A stretch of DNA of 64,000 nucleotides, taken from assembly GCA_030783905.1 (NCBI GenBank), contig JAQAHH010000002.1, positions 62,001-126,000 of the forward strand. Direction: 5' to 3'. The stretch is from Bisgaard Taxon 45 (GTDB lineage: Bacteria; Pseudomonadota; Gammaproteobacteria; Enterobacterales; Pasteurellaceae). The position numbers and the translations under genes were made by a program. The notes beneath the pieces were generated by a model. That model did no database searches. It saw nothing but the letters and a program-made list of their open reading frames with translations, and had not been told where the DNA came from. Below are positions 30,901 to 40,302 of the stretch, piece by piece (within the stretch, counting starts at the first letter, position 1; each line of letters starts with the position of its first letter).

Positions 30901-31157
30901 CCACGGTGTTGCCAACGTTTATCTGCTGCGGCGATGAGAACACCGTCTTTGGTTCTAAGTAAAGACGGGATTCGCCAGATTGGCACATTGTCACTTCCTT
31001 CCTTAGTCAAACTCTGATGGAATAGCAAACTCTCTTTCTGTTCCTTCACACCAAGAGTATCTTTATCATCGGCGTTTATCTGGCTGTATGCGAATGTTGA
31101 GGTTAGTAAAACACTTGAGAGAGCAAGTGTTAAAAGACTAGGGCTAAATTTTTTCAT
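27933..31157 (-). CDS. nanB: Autotransporter sialidase NanB
   Basis: This secreted/surface sialidase releases sialic acid from host glycans. The 1074-residue protein has a signal peptide (MKKFSPSLLTLALSSVLL to about residue 25). The active-site Arg motif PIWRIPSLL is near residue 61. Four Asp-boxes follow: SHDDGKTW, SDDNGKTW, SKDGGKTW and SKDGGYTW. The C-terminal ~270 residues form an autotransporter beta-barrel (VKYFDGQQKYVNNLGFIDYG, ending LGVSAAYHF). The start at 31157 has GAG six bases upstream; ATG 31163 is also possible. The frame extends 52 codons further but that part looks non-coding. P. multocida is known to carry such an autotransporter sialidase. Confidence 0.95.
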   Translation of the reverse strand: MKKFSPSLLTLALSSVLLTSTFAYSQINADDKDTLGVKEQKESLLFHQSLTKEGSDNVPIWRIPSLLRTKDGVLIAAADKRWQHRGDWGDIDTAIRISHDDGKTWGNISTILDLVSQNEGNSPVMNSNTNPWGDKNDVVNKRKHHPDYSSQYMNSAFLIDAQMVQDKRNGRIFLSVDMFPESAGFFHLNGAFNNPSKDGSGRVNIGGKQYLKLMNKGKQWTLREDGSVFDESDKKTGYRVVIEGTPSKNFKDLGDIYNEKNENVGNIYLTNRSGSKNQNAPFHIPTTSYLWMTYSDDNGKTWSNPIDISAQVKKDWMRFLGTGPGVGIQTKNGNLIFPVYYTNQNNVQSSALIISKDGGKTWDLGQSPNDSRSDLWGQNSRNLKTNSMGHELTESQLVELENGDLKLFMRNTSGKVMMSTSKDGGYTWVDTKQVEKLDHGYSQLSVIKYSKKINGREYIIFSGQSEKGASGDQLRRNGKLYLGEVQANGDINWDTSKLVRNIKSIGKANGTLDNGYVYSSMAELGDGSIGLAYENSTDYRTIMYLPIAMQEFFWKADKLFSDIRQKDPLVFTYSGEKNLEKIGDGIAIKRGEGESQGGITVSEGLLVLDQQTKDDKNKAFTKLILNNSGVVQVNSQQNLDELVLNKNASGYLQFTVTDTNTPQLKINNDVNANGQVITVKVNLQKKLQPNTKGYYHAQGEELISYKDNGTTQFQLVNGEISDGMYVYTVATVPKPSVFRSTTTPHSLYITNKLVTADGKAVSTVAPLSTPKVINARPLVNPILASYLSSSLAISQVSNQVQHSFMQQLGMLQHNDRSLFVKYFDGQQKYVNNLGFIDYGYHFDTHYKGVMLGGKLWQSAQNGHALYMAMNKMQYKVKPMAIDGDTQGKYQSWGINTNWHSTLLDHIQFDVSAGYQTHKGDIVGVNGALKGRSVNAGADIGYRFAVNESLSLIPYTGLHYLQTTLSNLSDTAHNVEIRFNSLKATKTNVGLDVAYKLPKFELQGHISYDFYRQNKAGIWVDNVAYKQGKLANTLNLSAQLSANITPHLSLSTDVGMQQADKKAQYLLGVSAAYHF

Positions 31158-31490
31158 AATCATCTCAATCCAAAAGAAAAATAAAAACACTGTAAAAACA
31201 AGCACATTTAAACTAACTACTTTATAAAATGGAGTAAAGAAGGACGTGCCAATATTTAGAGCGTAGTCACAATTCTTGATGAAAAATTGAAATAAATCTC
31301 CATTCCCACACAAAAAACAAACAAATAATTAACATAAAATCAAATAGAAGACAGGCTTTTGATAAATAAGCAAAATTTAGCTATTTATTAATGAAGTAAA
31401 ATAAAGTGAAAAGTCATGAATGTCCGATAACAAGCCATTCATAATAAAATGAAGAAATAAAAAGTGCGGTCAATTTATCAAAAATTTTTC
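31158..31490 (-). promoter_or_regulatory. nanB upstream region
   Basis: The gap to miaB is 394 bp. It is AT-rich and should hold the nanB promoter. I see imperfect repeats around 31362-31395, but no recognisable CRP, Fur or NanR site. An uptake signal lies at 31462-31470 and the miaB terminator at 31500-31528. Confidence 0.4.
31462..31470 (+). repeat. DNA uptake signal sequence, perfect core
   Basis: AAGTGCGGT followed by CAATTTATCAAAAATTTTTC, the extended AT-rich form. Between nanB and miaB. Confidence 0.92.
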
Positions 31491-31528
31491 ATAAAAAATA
31501 ACCGCTCTTGAGAAACACAAGAGCGGTT
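31490..31528 (-). terminator. Terminator of miaB
   Basis: An 11-bp perfect stem, AACCGCTCTTG (31500-31510) with CAAGAGCGGTT (31518-31528), followed on the minus strand by ATTTTTTATG. Confidence 0.88.
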
Positions 31529-31551
31529 AAATATTCGAACGGATAGCACGA

Positions 31552-32976
31552 CTACGCGTGGTAACGTCCCACACCGAGTTCATCTTCTTTACGAGTACGA
31601 TTAATCACCATCTGTGGTGATTGCACAACACGTAAGCCCATTTGATCTTCAGTACGGACGACATCGCCACGTAATGAGTTTGTAAATACATCAGTGATTT
31701 TAATATCCACGAACTTACCAATCATATCAGGTGTCCCCACAAAGTTCACGATACGGTTATTTTCTGTACGACCAGTCAATTCCATTAAATCTTTTTTCGA
31801 AGGGCCTTCCACTAACACGCGCTGTTCTGTGCCTAACATCGCACGGCTGAACTGTGCAGCTTGATTATTAATGCGTTGTTGCAACACATATAAGCGTTGT
31901 TTCTTCTCTTCTTCTGTCACATCATCAGGCATATCCGCTGCTGGCGTGCCTGGGCGTGCTGAGTAAATAAAGCTGAAACTCATATCGAAATTCACTTGCG
32001 CAATTAAATTCATGGTTTGCTCAAAATCTTCTGCGGTTTCGCCTGGGAAGCCCACAATAAAATCTGAACTAATTTGAATGTCTGGGCGTACCGCTCTTAA
32101 CTTACGAATAATGGATTTATATTCTAACGCGGTATGATTACGCTTCATCATAGATAATACGCGGTCTGAACCACTTTGCACAGGCAAGTGTAAGAAACTG
32201 ACCAACTCTGGTGTATCTCGATACACGTCAATAATATCATCAGTAAACTCAATCGGGTGACTGGTAGTAAAGCGTAAACGATCAATACCATCAATGGCTG
32301 CCACTAAACGTAACAATTCCGCAAAAGTGCAAATACCGTCATCATGGGTTGCGCCACGATAAGCATTGACGTTTTGTCCGAGTAAATTCACTTCTCGCAC
32401 GCCTTGCTCTGCTAATTGTGCAATTTCAAATAACACATCGTCCACTGGGCGACTTACTTCTTCACCACGCGTATAAGGTACGACACAGAATGAGCAATAT
32501 TTATTACAACCTTCCATAATGGATACAAAAGCGGTTGGACCTTCGGCACGCGGTTCTGGTAAACGGTCGAATTTTTCAATTTCTGGAAAGCTGACATCGA
32601 CTACCGAGCTTTTACCGCCTCTGATCTGATTAATCATTTCTGGTAAACGATGTAAGGTTTGTGGGCCAAAAATAATATCAACATAAGGCGCACGCGTACG
32701 AATATGCTCCCCTTCTTGTGAAGCCACACAGCCCCCAACACCGATAACAAGCCCCGGCTTATGTTTCTTTAATTCTTTCCAACGTCCTAATTGGTGGAAC
32801 ACTTTTTCTTGTGCTTTTTCACGAATTGAGCAAGTGTTTAACAATAACACATCCGCTTCTTCCGGAATTTCTGTTAACTCTAAGCCGTGAGTACTATTTA
32901 AGAGATCTGCCATTTTAGATGAATCATATTCATTCATCTGACAACCCCACGTTTTAATATGTAATTTTTGCGTCAT
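31552..32976 (-). CDS. miaB: tRNA-i6A37 methylthiotransferase MiaB
   Basis: MiaB is a radical-SAM enzyme that adds the 2-methylthio group to i6A at tRNA position 37. The 474-residue protein has the N-terminal UPF0004 domain with three cluster cysteines ([35 protein letters not shown]). The radical-SAM motif [15 protein letters not shown] is near residue 157. [12 protein letters not shown] and FIVGFPGE follow, and a C-terminal TRAM domain begins around [11 protein letters not shown]. Monocistronic, with its own terminator. It is divergent from ubiF across 145 bp. Confidence 0.97.
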   Translation of the reverse strand: MTQKLHIKTWGCQMNEYDSSKMADLLNSTHGLELTEIPEEADVLLLNTCSIREKAQEKVFHQLGRWKELKKHKPGLVIGVGGCVASQEGEHIRTRAPYVDIIFGPQTLHRLPEMINQIRGGKSSVVDVSFPEIEKFDRLPEPRAEGPTAFVSIMEGCNKYCSFCVVPYTRGEEVSRPVDDVLFEIAQLAEQGVREVNLLGQNVNAYRGATHDDGICTFAELLRLVAAIDGIDRLRFTTSHPIEFTDDIIDVYRDTPELVSFLHLPVQSGSDRVLSMMKRNHTALEYKSIIRKLRAVRPDIQISSDFIVGFPGETAEDFEQTMNLIAQVNFDMSFSFIYSARPGTPAADMPDDVTEEEKKQRLYVLQQRINNQAAQFSRAMLGTEQRVLVEGPSKKDLMELTGRTENNRIVNFVGTPDMIGKFVDIKITDVFTNSLRGDVVRTEDQMGLRVVQSPQMVINRTRKEDELGVGRYHA

Positions 32977-33121
32977 ATCGTTTAAAAAATTCAGTTAACC
33001 TATAAAAATGTGACTGGCTATTTTACAGTCTTGAACCTATGCTGGCTAGCTAAAAAAGAGATTTCTTTTGAAATTCCCTCATTGACGGTAGAATAGACAA
33101 CAAAAAGAAAAGGAAAATCCT

Positions 33122-34297
33122 ATGGACGTCATACAAAAAGATATCATCGTGGTTGGCGGTGGGATGGTTGGTGCGGCTTGTACGCTTGGCTTAGGTCAAC
33201 AAGGGCATCAAGTCCAACTTATCGAACATGCGCCCCTCCCACAGTTTCAACCTGATTCACCTTATGATCTTCGTATTTCTGCGATCAGTGTTGCTTCCGT
33301 CAATTTATTAAAACAACTAGGCGCTTGGCAATATATCGAACACATGCGTATTTGCCCATATCGAGCACTAGAAACGTGGGAAATTGAGGGATTCAGCACC
33401 GCTTTTCATAGCCATGAATTAAACCTACCTGAATTAGGCTTTATGGTGGAGAATAATGTGGTTCAGCTCGGTCTATGGCAAGCGATATCAACTATTGAAA
33501 ACATCCAAACTTGTGTAGGCAATGTTATCCAAAAAGTTGTCAAGTGCGGTGAAAATTGGCAAATTTTTTTAGCGAATGGGGAAATTTACCAAGCCCCACT
33601 GATCATTGCGGCTGATGGTGCGAATTCCAAACTACGTCAAATAGCCAATATTGGCACGACGGGCTGGCAATATCGTCAAAGTTGCCTACTCATTACAGTA
33701 GATACAGAATTGGAACAACAAGATATCACATGGCAACAATTTTACCCTTCAGGGCCGAGAGCCTTCCTACCATTATTAGGAAAACAAGCCTGTTTAGTTT
33801 GGTATGATTCACCACAATGTATTCAAAATCTGAAACAACTCTCCAAAGAAAAACTCGCAGAGCGCATTGAACAAGCCTTTCCCACCCGCTTAGGAAAAAT
33901 CAAGGTACAAGCAGCAAATAGTTTTGACCTGGCTCGTACCCATGCACAAGCTTACTTTAAACAAGGTATTGTGCTAGTGGGGGATGCCGCCCACACGATT
34001 AACCCCCTTGCAGGACAGGGGGTTAATCTAGGTTTTAAAGACGTCAGAATACTGCTTGAGGTCCTCCAACAAGCGGCTCAAAAAGGTGAGAGCCTAGCGA
34101 GTGATATGGTGCTTCTACGTTATCAGCGCAAACGTAAAGCTGATAACTTATTGATGCAAACGGGCATGGATATTTTTTATAAAACCTTTAAAGAAGATCT
34201 TTTACCGCTCAAAATAGTACGTAATGCCACATTATTCTTTGCCAATAAAGCAACGCCATTAAAAAAACAGGCACTGAAGTATGCATTAGGCTTATAG
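33122..34297 (+). CDS. ubiF: Ubiquinone-biosynthesis FAD monooxygenase UbiF
   Basis: This class A flavin hydroxylase of ubiquinone synthesis hydroxylates the 2-octaprenyl-3-methyl-6-methoxy-benzoquinol ring. The 391-residue protein starts with the dinucleotide fold VVGGGMVGAACTLGLGQQG. DLRISAISVASVNLLKQLGAW and PYRALETWEIEG closely follow E. coli UbiF. The middle DG motif is IIAADGANSKLR, and the FAD site is GDAAHTINPLAGQGVNLGFK. UbiI/UbiH are close paralogues; MVENNVVQ and the ETWE segment favour UbiF. An uptake signal lies inside at 33542-33550. Confidence 0.88.
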   Translation: MDVIQKDIIVVGGGMVGAACTLGLGQQGHQVQLIEHAPLPQFQPDSPYDLRISAISVASVNLLKQLGAWQYIEHMRICPYRALETWEIEGFSTAFHSHELNLPELGFMVENNVVQLGLWQAISTIENIQTCVGNVIQKVVKCGENWQIFLANGEIYQAPLIIAADGANSKLRQIANIGTTGWQYRQSCLLITVDTELEQQDITWQQFYPSGPRAFLPLLGKQACLVWYDSPQCIQNLKQLSKEKLAERIEQAFPTRLGKIKVQAANSFDLARTHAQAYFKQGIVLVGDAAHTINPLAGQGVNLGFKDVRILLEVLQQAAQKGESLASDMVLLRYQRKRKADNLLMQTGMDIFYKTFKEDLLPLKIVRNATLFFANKATPLKKQALKYALGL

Positions 34298-34373
34298 GAC
34301 TTATTCCCGATGCTACGGTATTGTCTCTAACTAGATGAGATAAGCGAAGAATTAACAATAAACAATGCAAAAG

Positions 34374-34413
34374 CCCTCTAAATTATTTATACAAAGCATA
34401 ATCATTTAGAGGG
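34374..34413 (+). terminator. Inverted repeat after ubiF, possible terminator
   Basis: CCCTCTAAAT (34374-34383) and ATTTAGAGGG (34404-34413) are perfect 10-base arms around a 20-base AT-rich loop, 77 bp after the ubiF stop. No T-run follows, so it may instead be a protein site. Confidence 0.45.
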
Positions 34414-34780
34414 AACGCAAATATTAATATCTGTTTTTAGCAAATACACTTGCATTATTTCATTATTTTATTTTAGAATAAAACATTGGAAAAAATGCAT
34501 TTTCACCCTTCTCATTATTCATCTAAAAATCACGAGATCACTTATTTTTCCCTCAAATAAACATTTACACAACTTTACCCTTTGTTACAATAAACCAAAT
34601 TACTTTATCTTTGTTTAAATAAAACAAACACTATTCTTAAAATACTTCTTTTTCTTATTCCTTTTTTACTTATATTGATAAATCTTTATATTTATTTATG
34701 CATTTCATACAATAAAAACCATAATAATCCAAAATATCTTTTTTTTATGAGCAAAACTTCATTTTTTATCTATCAAACTG

Positions 34781-34840
34781 ATTAATTTAATTAACATATA
34801 CCTTGCCCTAGTTTGCTTTTTTTTAATCGTTCCCTATAAT
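34781..34840 (+). promoter_or_regulatory. Candidate promoter of the polysaccharide operon with ArcA-like box
   Basis: -35 TTGCTT (34813-34818) and -10 TATAAT (34835-34840) are spaced 16 bases. On the opposite strand, 34781-34795 reads GTTAATTAAATTAAT. Its first 11 bases match the ArcA box GTTAATTAAATGTTA, though such AT-rich matches arise easily by chance. Confidence 0.45.
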
Positions 34841-35148
34841 CATAGACAGATTAAAATTACAACAACAATATAAACACAGCGAGTTAAGACTAATAAGACA
34901 AGAATATTTAAAGCAGAAAACAAATAGAAAAAAACAGAAAAAAACAGAATTTCCCTGCTTACCTTAATAAAAGAAAAATTAATAAAAATCTATATCAGAA
35001 TGAGATTTAGATACGGATTCACGTTTTAAAAATAAGAAGAAAGTATTTCTATAATAAATAAAGAAAATATTACTTTATTTATATAATCGTTATGGTTTTA
35101 CCATATCCACTTTCGTTTCCATTTATATTTTTCTATAAGGGACAAAAT

Positions 35149-36423
35149 ATGAATCTTCATAAATTAAAAATTGGCATCATTGGTCTTGGTTATGTTGGAT
35201 TACCACTCGCTGTCGAATTTGGCAAAAAACTTCCCACTGTAGGTTTCGATATTAATGCGAAACGAGTCAACTCACTTGCTGCCGGCAAAGATTACACCTT
35301 AGAAGTTTCTGAAGAAGAACTACAACAAGCGATGCAATTACGCTATACCGGACAAACTAAAGGGTTAGAAGAATGTAACTTTTTTATTGTGACGGTTCCC
35401 ACTCCGATTGATCATTATAAGCAGCCTGATCTTAAACCTCTGATAAAAGCGTCCGAAACTATCGGTGAAGTATTAAAAAAAGGGGATGTAGTTGTTTATG
35501 AATCAACCGTTTATCCCGGCGCAACCGAAGAGATTTGCGTACCCGTACTAGAAAAAATATCAGGCTTGAAATTTAACCACGACTTCTTTGTCGGTTATAG
35601 CCCTGAACGAATTAACCCTGGTGATAAAGAACATCGTGTCACGAATATTTTGAAAATTACGTCTGGCTCAAATGCTGAGGTGGCGGAATATATTGATCAA
35701 GTTTATAGATTGATTATTAAAGCAGGAACACATAAAGCACCAAATATTAAAGTGGCAGAAGCTGCTAAAGTAATTGAAAACACACAGCGAGATGTCAATA
35801 TTGCGCTCATCAATGAATTAGCCTTAATTTTCAACAAAATGGGCATTGATACTGAAGATGTGTTAAAAGCGGCAGGCACCAAATGGAACTTCTTGCCTTT
35901 TAGACCGGGTTTGGTGGGAGGGCACTGTATTGGCGTAGATCCCTACTACTTGACACATAAAGCGCAATCATTAGGGCTACACCCTGAAATTATTCTTGCT
36001 GCACGCCGTTTAAATGATCGCATGGGAGAATATGTTGCCACGCAATTAATTAAAGAAATGGTGAAAAAAGACATTCCTGTCGTTAATTCTAAGATTTTAG
36101 TCATGGGATTGAGCTTCAAAGAAAATTGTCCAGATATACGTAATACTAAAATTATTGATCTCGTGAATTCATTAAAAGAATACGATATTGATATTGATAT
36201 CTACGATCCTTGGGTAGATAAATATGATGCTGAAAATGAATATGGATTAACACCGATAGATGAAATTATTGCCCATAGTTATGATGCCATTATTATTGCA
36301 GTCGCTCATCAGCAATTTAAAACAATGACTGAAAAAGACTTTAAGAAATTAGGTAAAGAAAATTTTGTACTTTATGATTTGAAATATGTGCTAGATCAAT
36401 CTCAAACCAATATTAGACTATAG
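35149..36423 (+). CDS. UDP-N-acetylhexosamine 6-dehydrogenase (TviB/WbpO type)
   Basis: This NAD-dependent enzyme oxidises a UDP-HexNAc at C6 to the uronic acid. The 424-residue protein begins [20 protein letters not shown] (Rossmann). It has [35 protein letters not shown], the [20 protein letters not shown] helix and the catalytic Cys in [12 protein letters not shown]. The whole chain is close to TviB/VipA of the Vi locus and WbpO, less like WecC. No matching C4-epimerase gene is present, so UDP-GlcNAcA or UDP-GalNAcA are both possible. The start at 35149 has AAGGGA 7 bases upstream; an earlier ATG at 35092 lacks this. First gene of the locus. Confidence 0.92.
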   Translation: MNLHKLKIGIIGLGYVGLPLAVEFGKKLPTVGFDINAKRVNSLAAGKDYTLEVSEEELQQAMQLRYTGQTKGLEECNFFIVTVPTPIDHYKQPDLKPLIKASETIGEVLKKGDVVVYESTVYPGATEEICVPVLEKISGLKFNHDFFVGYSPERINPGDKEHRVTNILKITSGSNAEVAEYIDQVYRLIIKAGTHKAPNIKVAEAAKVIENTQRDVNIALINELALIFNKMGIDTEDVLKAAGTKWNFLPFRPGLVGGHCIGVDPYYLTHKAQSLGLHPEIILAARRLNDRMGEYVATQLIKEMVKKDIPVVNSKILVMGLSFKENCPDIRNTKIIDLVNSLKEYDIDIDIYDPWVDKYDAENEYGLTPIDEIIAHSYDAIIIAVAHQQFKTMTEKDFKKLGKENFVLYDLKYVLDQSQTNIRL

Positions 36424-36436
36424 ATAATAATTTTTT

Positions 36437-37666
36437 ATGATAAATAAGATTTTCTTTTTTAATGTTATCTGGTCTATGGGAAGCCATATTTTATCCAGAG
36501 GAATGTTATTATTATCTGGGATGCTATTGGCAAGGAACTTACCCGTTGACGATTTTGCTACCTATAATTTTTTTATTATGACAGCAACAATCATTTCCAA
36601 TTATAGTTCCATGGGACTTGGTGTTTCTTCATCGCGTTTTTTTGCAGAAAAAAAAGAAAATCAGAATACGTTAATATTAGGAAATCTTTATAGTATTTCA
36701 TTAATCTTAGCGATAATTTCCTCAACATTAACATTTTTATTCATTGATAAAGTCTGGAGCATTGAAACATATTATAAGTGGCTCATATCAGCAACAGTTT
36801 TCTTTTTAATTCTTAATATTGTTCCCACTGGCGGTGTAATGGGAGTAGAAAAATACAAAGACTTATTTTTTCTCTCTATATTTAATACTTTTATTATGTT
36901 AATCGGTGTATTTATCACGATAAAAACAAATAATATATCAATACAAATATACGCCTATATACTCTCAATAGTTTTTTTGATATCAGCTCAATCTTATATA
37001 TTAAAAGAAGAAACTGAATTATTTAGGAAAGTAGAAAATTTTATTATTAGAAAAAACGCAATAAAAGAAATAATTTCATTTGGTGGTGTTATGTCATTGG
37101 TTTCAATACTGGCAGCCACTGCACCTTGGCTATTAGGAAAGATCATACTAGATAAATATAGCTCATTATATTTCTCAGTTTATAGTATCGGATTACAGTG
37201 GTTCTCATTAGCAATGTTCATTCCAGGAATTGTTTCAAGATTGATACTACCAAGATTAGTCAAACAATATAAGGTAGACAATCAATCAAAAAAAGAAGTC
37301 CGATTAACTTTATTAGTAACATTATCTGTTTCACTGTTATTTTTGATAATCGGAACAATACTCTCCCCACACATTATGAATTGGTATGGAAAAGAATATA
37401 CTGATTTTCACGAAGTCATCATTCTATTCTTTATCATATCCGTTATATATACGCCAATTAATGTACTAGGGAATATTATTATCATTAAAGTCAATACAAG
37501 AAGCTGGTTATTTATTACATCTATTTGGTTTGTTTTTATTCTCTCGAGTGTATATCCATTAATGAGTTACTTTGGATTTTTGGGTGCACTATACGCTCAA
37601 GGAATAGCTGCAATATTACTAAATATCATAAGCTACCATTTTTGTAGAAAAAAAGAGCTAATATAA
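36437..37666 (+). CDS. wzx: Wzx-type oligosaccharide flippase
   Basis: This 409-residue inner-membrane protein has about twelve hydrophobic segments and belongs to the MATE/MOP-like polysaccharide transporter family. The N-terminus GSHILSRGMLLLSGMLLARNLPVDDFATYNFF is characteristic. It should flip undecaprenol-linked repeat units to the periplasm. Base composition is markedly AT-rich compared with the housekeeping flanks. It follows the dehydrogenase by 13 bp and precedes the polymerase. Family call rests on topology and the N-terminal pattern. Confidence 0.85.
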   Translation: MINKIFFFNVIWSMGSHILSRGMLLLSGMLLARNLPVDDFATYNFFIMTATIISNYSSMGLGVSSSRFFAEKKENQNTLILGNLYSISLILAIISSTLTFLFIDKVWSIETYYKWLISATVFFLILNIVPTGGVMGVEKYKDLFFLSIFNTFIMLIGVFITIKTNNISIQIYAYILSIVFLISAQSYILKEETELFRKVENFIIRKNAIKEIISFGGVMSLVSILAATAPWLLGKIILDKYSSLYFSVYSIGLQWFSLAMFIPGIVSRLILPRLVKQYKVDNQSKKEVRLTLLVTLSVSLLFLIIGTILSPHIMNWYGKEYTDFHEVIILFFIISVIYTPINVLGNIIIIKVNTRSWLFITSIWFVFILSSVYPLMSYFGFLGALYAQGIAAILLNIISYHFCRKKELI

Positions 37667-37698
37667 ACACATTCACTTAACTTTAAAAGAGATAAAAA

Positions 37699-39027
37699 AT
37701 GAAGATAGAAAATACAAAAAATAGATGGCTATTTTTATTATTTATCATTCTATTAGCATTGAGACTAGCAAGCCCAGCAACGGCTAATCTCAGTTTCATA
37801 ATACTTGCTATAGTAGCCGTATTAGGCGGTAAATACTTGATATTTGCATTTTTTATATCTTGGTTACTCACATTATTTAACCCAATAATGAGTCCAGAAA
37901 GCACGCTTGCATCATTAGCTCGCTATTTAATGATCTTACTTGGCTTGATAAACATTACAATTTATTTAATACAAAATAAAATAACGACAATATCAAAATA
38001 CTTATTTTGGCTATGCATATTAAATATCATACTCATTTTGCATAGTATTTCAGTAAGTTATGAAGTTAGCATATCAATATTAAAATTATTATCTTGGTTT
38101 ATTGCTGCATTCGTCCTTATAAATACCTGGACGGCTATGTCTGACCAAGATAAAACTCAGATATATAACTTTATTATTTCAATTTTGAAATCAGTTGCTA
38201 TTTTTAGTTTGCCATTATTTTTTATTCCAGAAATAGGCTTTGCAAGGAATGGGACCGGATTCCAAGGTTTATTAAATCATCCTCAAGCATTTGGTCCAAC
38301 TATTGCATTACTCGCAACAATTATTGTAGGAAAAATGCTTTCAAGTAAAAAGTTAATCACCTCAGATGTCATCTGGTTTTGTATTTGTCTGGTATTGATT
38401 ATTTTATCTGAGGCACGAACTGCTGGATTAGCTTTATTTTTAGCACTACTTTTCTCTATTTTATTCAATCCTATTCTGCTAGGTAAACGTTTTCTTGAGG
38501 CAAACCCTATTTTTAAGAATAAATCTCTTTATATTTGGCTATTGATTATTCTTGGAATAAGCGTATCAACTTATCCACTTTATATTGATAGCGTGAAGCA
38601 TTACGTTTTTAAACGAACTGAATCGACAACCATTACTGAGTTAGCTGATGCATCTAGAGGGAACCTAGTTGAGAGTATGATACACAACATCAATAAAAAT
38701 CCGATGTTTGGCATTGGTTTTGGTGTTGCGTCAGAGCCGAATAAATTAGAAATCGCGACTGACCCAATTTTTGGCTTACCCATCAGTGCTACCATTGAAA
38801 AAGGTGTGCTTCCCGTCGCGGTCATAGAAGAACTAGGCATCTTAATCGGTTCATTGGTATTTTTGTGGCTATTTTATTCTATAAAAAAATCAGCCCGGTC
38901 AGATATACAAAAATTGGCCATTGTATTATGTATTTTATGTCTTAACTTGGGTGAATATATGTTTTTTTCAATTGGAGGAATGGGAATGCTAATGTTGATT
39001 TTTTTTACAAGAAGTGTATCCGACTAA
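37699..39027 (+). CDS. wzy: Wzy-type polysaccharide polymerase (O-antigen ligase/polymerase fold)
   Basis: This 442-residue polytopic membrane protein has about eleven or twelve segments and a large periplasmic loop (~285-375). It carries the Wzy_C/O-antigen ligase features GFQGLLNHPQAFG, LSEARTAGLALFLALLFSI, a conserved-type Arg before the loop, and NPMFGIGFGVASEPN. Within a Wzx/Wzy locus it most likely polymerises the repeat units; WaaL-like ligation is the alternative. AT-rich like wzx. Ribosome site AAAAGAGAT is upstream. Confidence 0.82.
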   Translation: MKIENTKNRWLFLLFIILLALRLASPATANLSFIILAIVAVLGGKYLIFAFFISWLLTLFNPIMSPESTLASLARYLMILLGLINITIYLIQNKITTISKYLFWLCILNIILILHSISVSYEVSISILKLLSWFIAAFVLINTWTAMSDQDKTQIYNFIISILKSVAIFSLPLFFIPEIGFARNGTGFQGLLNHPQAFGPTIALLATIIVGKMLSSKKLITSDVIWFCICLVLIILSEARTAGLALFLALLFSILFNPILLGKRFLEANPIFKNKSLYIWLLIILGISVSTYPLYIDSVKHYVFKRTESTTITELADASRGNLVESMIHNINKNPMFGIGFGVASEPNKLEIATDPIFGLPISATIEKGVLPVAVIEELGILIGSLVFLWLFYSIKKSARSDIQKLAIVLCILCLNLGEYMFFSIGGMGMLMLIFFTRSVSD

Positions 39028-39121
39028 ATAATACGATCAATTCTTTTATTATGAAGTCAACAGTTTATCTATAAATGAAGAAGAATATTAAATCCACTTA
39101 TTGATACATCAGTAGGAAAAT

Positions 39122-40279
39122 ATGAAGAAAAATAAACCTAGAATTCTTATTTTAATAGGAACCTACCTCCCAGGTGTAAAAGGCGGCGGTCCGATTAGAA
39201 CAATACATAATTTAGTTTCTCGCTTAAAGGATGAGTTTGAATTTTACCTCATTACATCAGATAGAGATTTAAATGATGCACAATCATATCCCAACATTCC
39301 ATTGAATCAGTGGATAAAATATGATGATGTCAATGTATATTATTTAGAAAATAAAGCGAATTTAACTAATGCAATCAATGCCATAGATTATGATATTTTA
39401 TATTTAAATAGTTTCTTTAGCCCAACTTTCTCAATTAAACCGTTATTATGGAGAAAACGACGATTAATAAAAAGAACACCTGTCGTATTAGCACCAAGAG
39501 GAGAACTTTCTTCAGCGGCTTTATCAATAAAAAAACGAAAGAAAAAACTCTTTGTATTTGTAGCAAGATTACTTTCTTTATATCCCAAAGAACTTGTATG
39601 GCAAGCTTCCTCAGAAGCAGAAAAAAAAGACATCGCTGACTTTCTGAACCAAAATAATATTGAATATAAAGATATCATCATTGCACGAAATATCTCTAAT
39701 TTAAAACCCGCTAGCCTAAATAGAAAAAATAATAACACCAAAATGAATATTTGTTTTCTGTCTAGAATTGCAAAAATGAAAAATCTTTATTTTGCACTCG
39801 AAGTATTACAAAAAATAGACTTTCCTGTTTTCCTCGGTATCTATGGACCATTGGAAGATAAAGTATATTGGAATCAATGTTTAACATTAATAAATAACCT
39901 TCCCTCGAATATAGAGGTGAAATATTACGGTGCCATAGAAAATAAACAAGTACAAGAAACAATTTCAAACTATGATTTATTTTTCGTGCCGACTCAAGGT
40001 GAAAATTATGGTCATGTATTTATTGAAGCGCTTTCTGCGGGTACACCAATATTATTAAGTGACAAAACGCCTTGGAGAGCACTCGAGGAGAAAGGAATCG
40101 GTTGGGATATTCCTTTAAAGGATAGAGATAAGTTTATTAACGCTTTAACGGATTTTCATAATTTGGATCAAGAAACAAGATGGTTAATGAAACAAAAATG
40201 CTTAGACTTTGCTGATTCTGTTGTGAATAGCGAAGAGGTCTTAGATGCCAATAAAAAGATATTTTTGGATTTAGTGTAA
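39122..40279 (+). CDS. Family 4-like glycosyltransferase
   Basis: This 385-residue cytosolic GT-B enzyme has N-terminal ILIGTYLPGVKGGGPIRTIHNLVSRL, the linker APRGELSSAALSIKKRKK, and a C-terminal donor domain with CFLSRIAKMKNLYFALEVL. The E-x7-E segment is PTQGENYGHVFIEALSAGTPILLSD. It should add one sugar to the lipid-linked repeat; donor unknown. Strongly AT- and Lys/Asn-rich, like wzx and wzy. Gap to wzy 94 bp. Confidence 0.85.
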   Translation: MKKNKPRILILIGTYLPGVKGGGPIRTIHNLVSRLKDEFEFYLITSDRDLNDAQSYPNIPLNQWIKYDDVNVYYLENKANLTNAINAIDYDILYLNSFFSPTFSIKPLLWRKRRLIKRTPVVLAPRGELSSAALSIKKRKKKLFVFVARLLSLYPKELVWQASSEAEKKDIADFLNQNNIEYKDIIIARNISNLKPASLNRKNNNTKMNICFLSRIAKMKNLYFALEVLQKIDFPVFLGIYGPLEDKVYWNQCLTLINNLPSNIEVKYYGAIENKQVQETISNYDLFFVPTQGENYGHVFIEALSAGTPILLSDKTPWRALEEKGIGWDIPLKDRDKFINALTDFHNLDQETRWLMKQKCLDFADSVVNSEEVLDANKKIFLDLV

Positions 40280-40302
40280 TCGTTAAATTTGAGGAAAGTA
40301 TT

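Larger units (their letters stand above)
34298..35148 (+). promoter_or_regulatory. AT-rich leader and control region of the polysaccharide locus
   Basis: This is 851 bp without a credible gene. It is among the most AT-rich stretches of the window. It holds an inverted repeat after ubiF (34374-34413), a candidate promoter (34813-34840) with an ArcA-like box just upstream, and a leader of about 300 nt including a doubled GAAAAAAACA unit near 34926-34948. I looked for the JUMPstart/ops element (GGCGGTAG) of RfaH-controlled operons and did not find it. Confidence 0.5.

Noticed and set aside
31158-31313. N-terminal extension of nanB by 52 codons, with a hydrophobic stretch
   Set aside because: The frame is open, but the sequence is AT-rich promoter-like DNA, the extension would put a second hydrophobic segment before a good signal peptide, and the ATG at 31157 has a ribosome site.
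34926-34948. Doubled GAAAAAAACA unit as a phase-variation repeat
   Set aside because: Only two copies, outside any coding frame or promoter spacer I can define; too short to act as a contingency locus.
34298-35148. JUMPstart/ops element expected before a polysaccharide operon
   Set aside because: I searched both strands for GGCGGTAG and close variants and found none.
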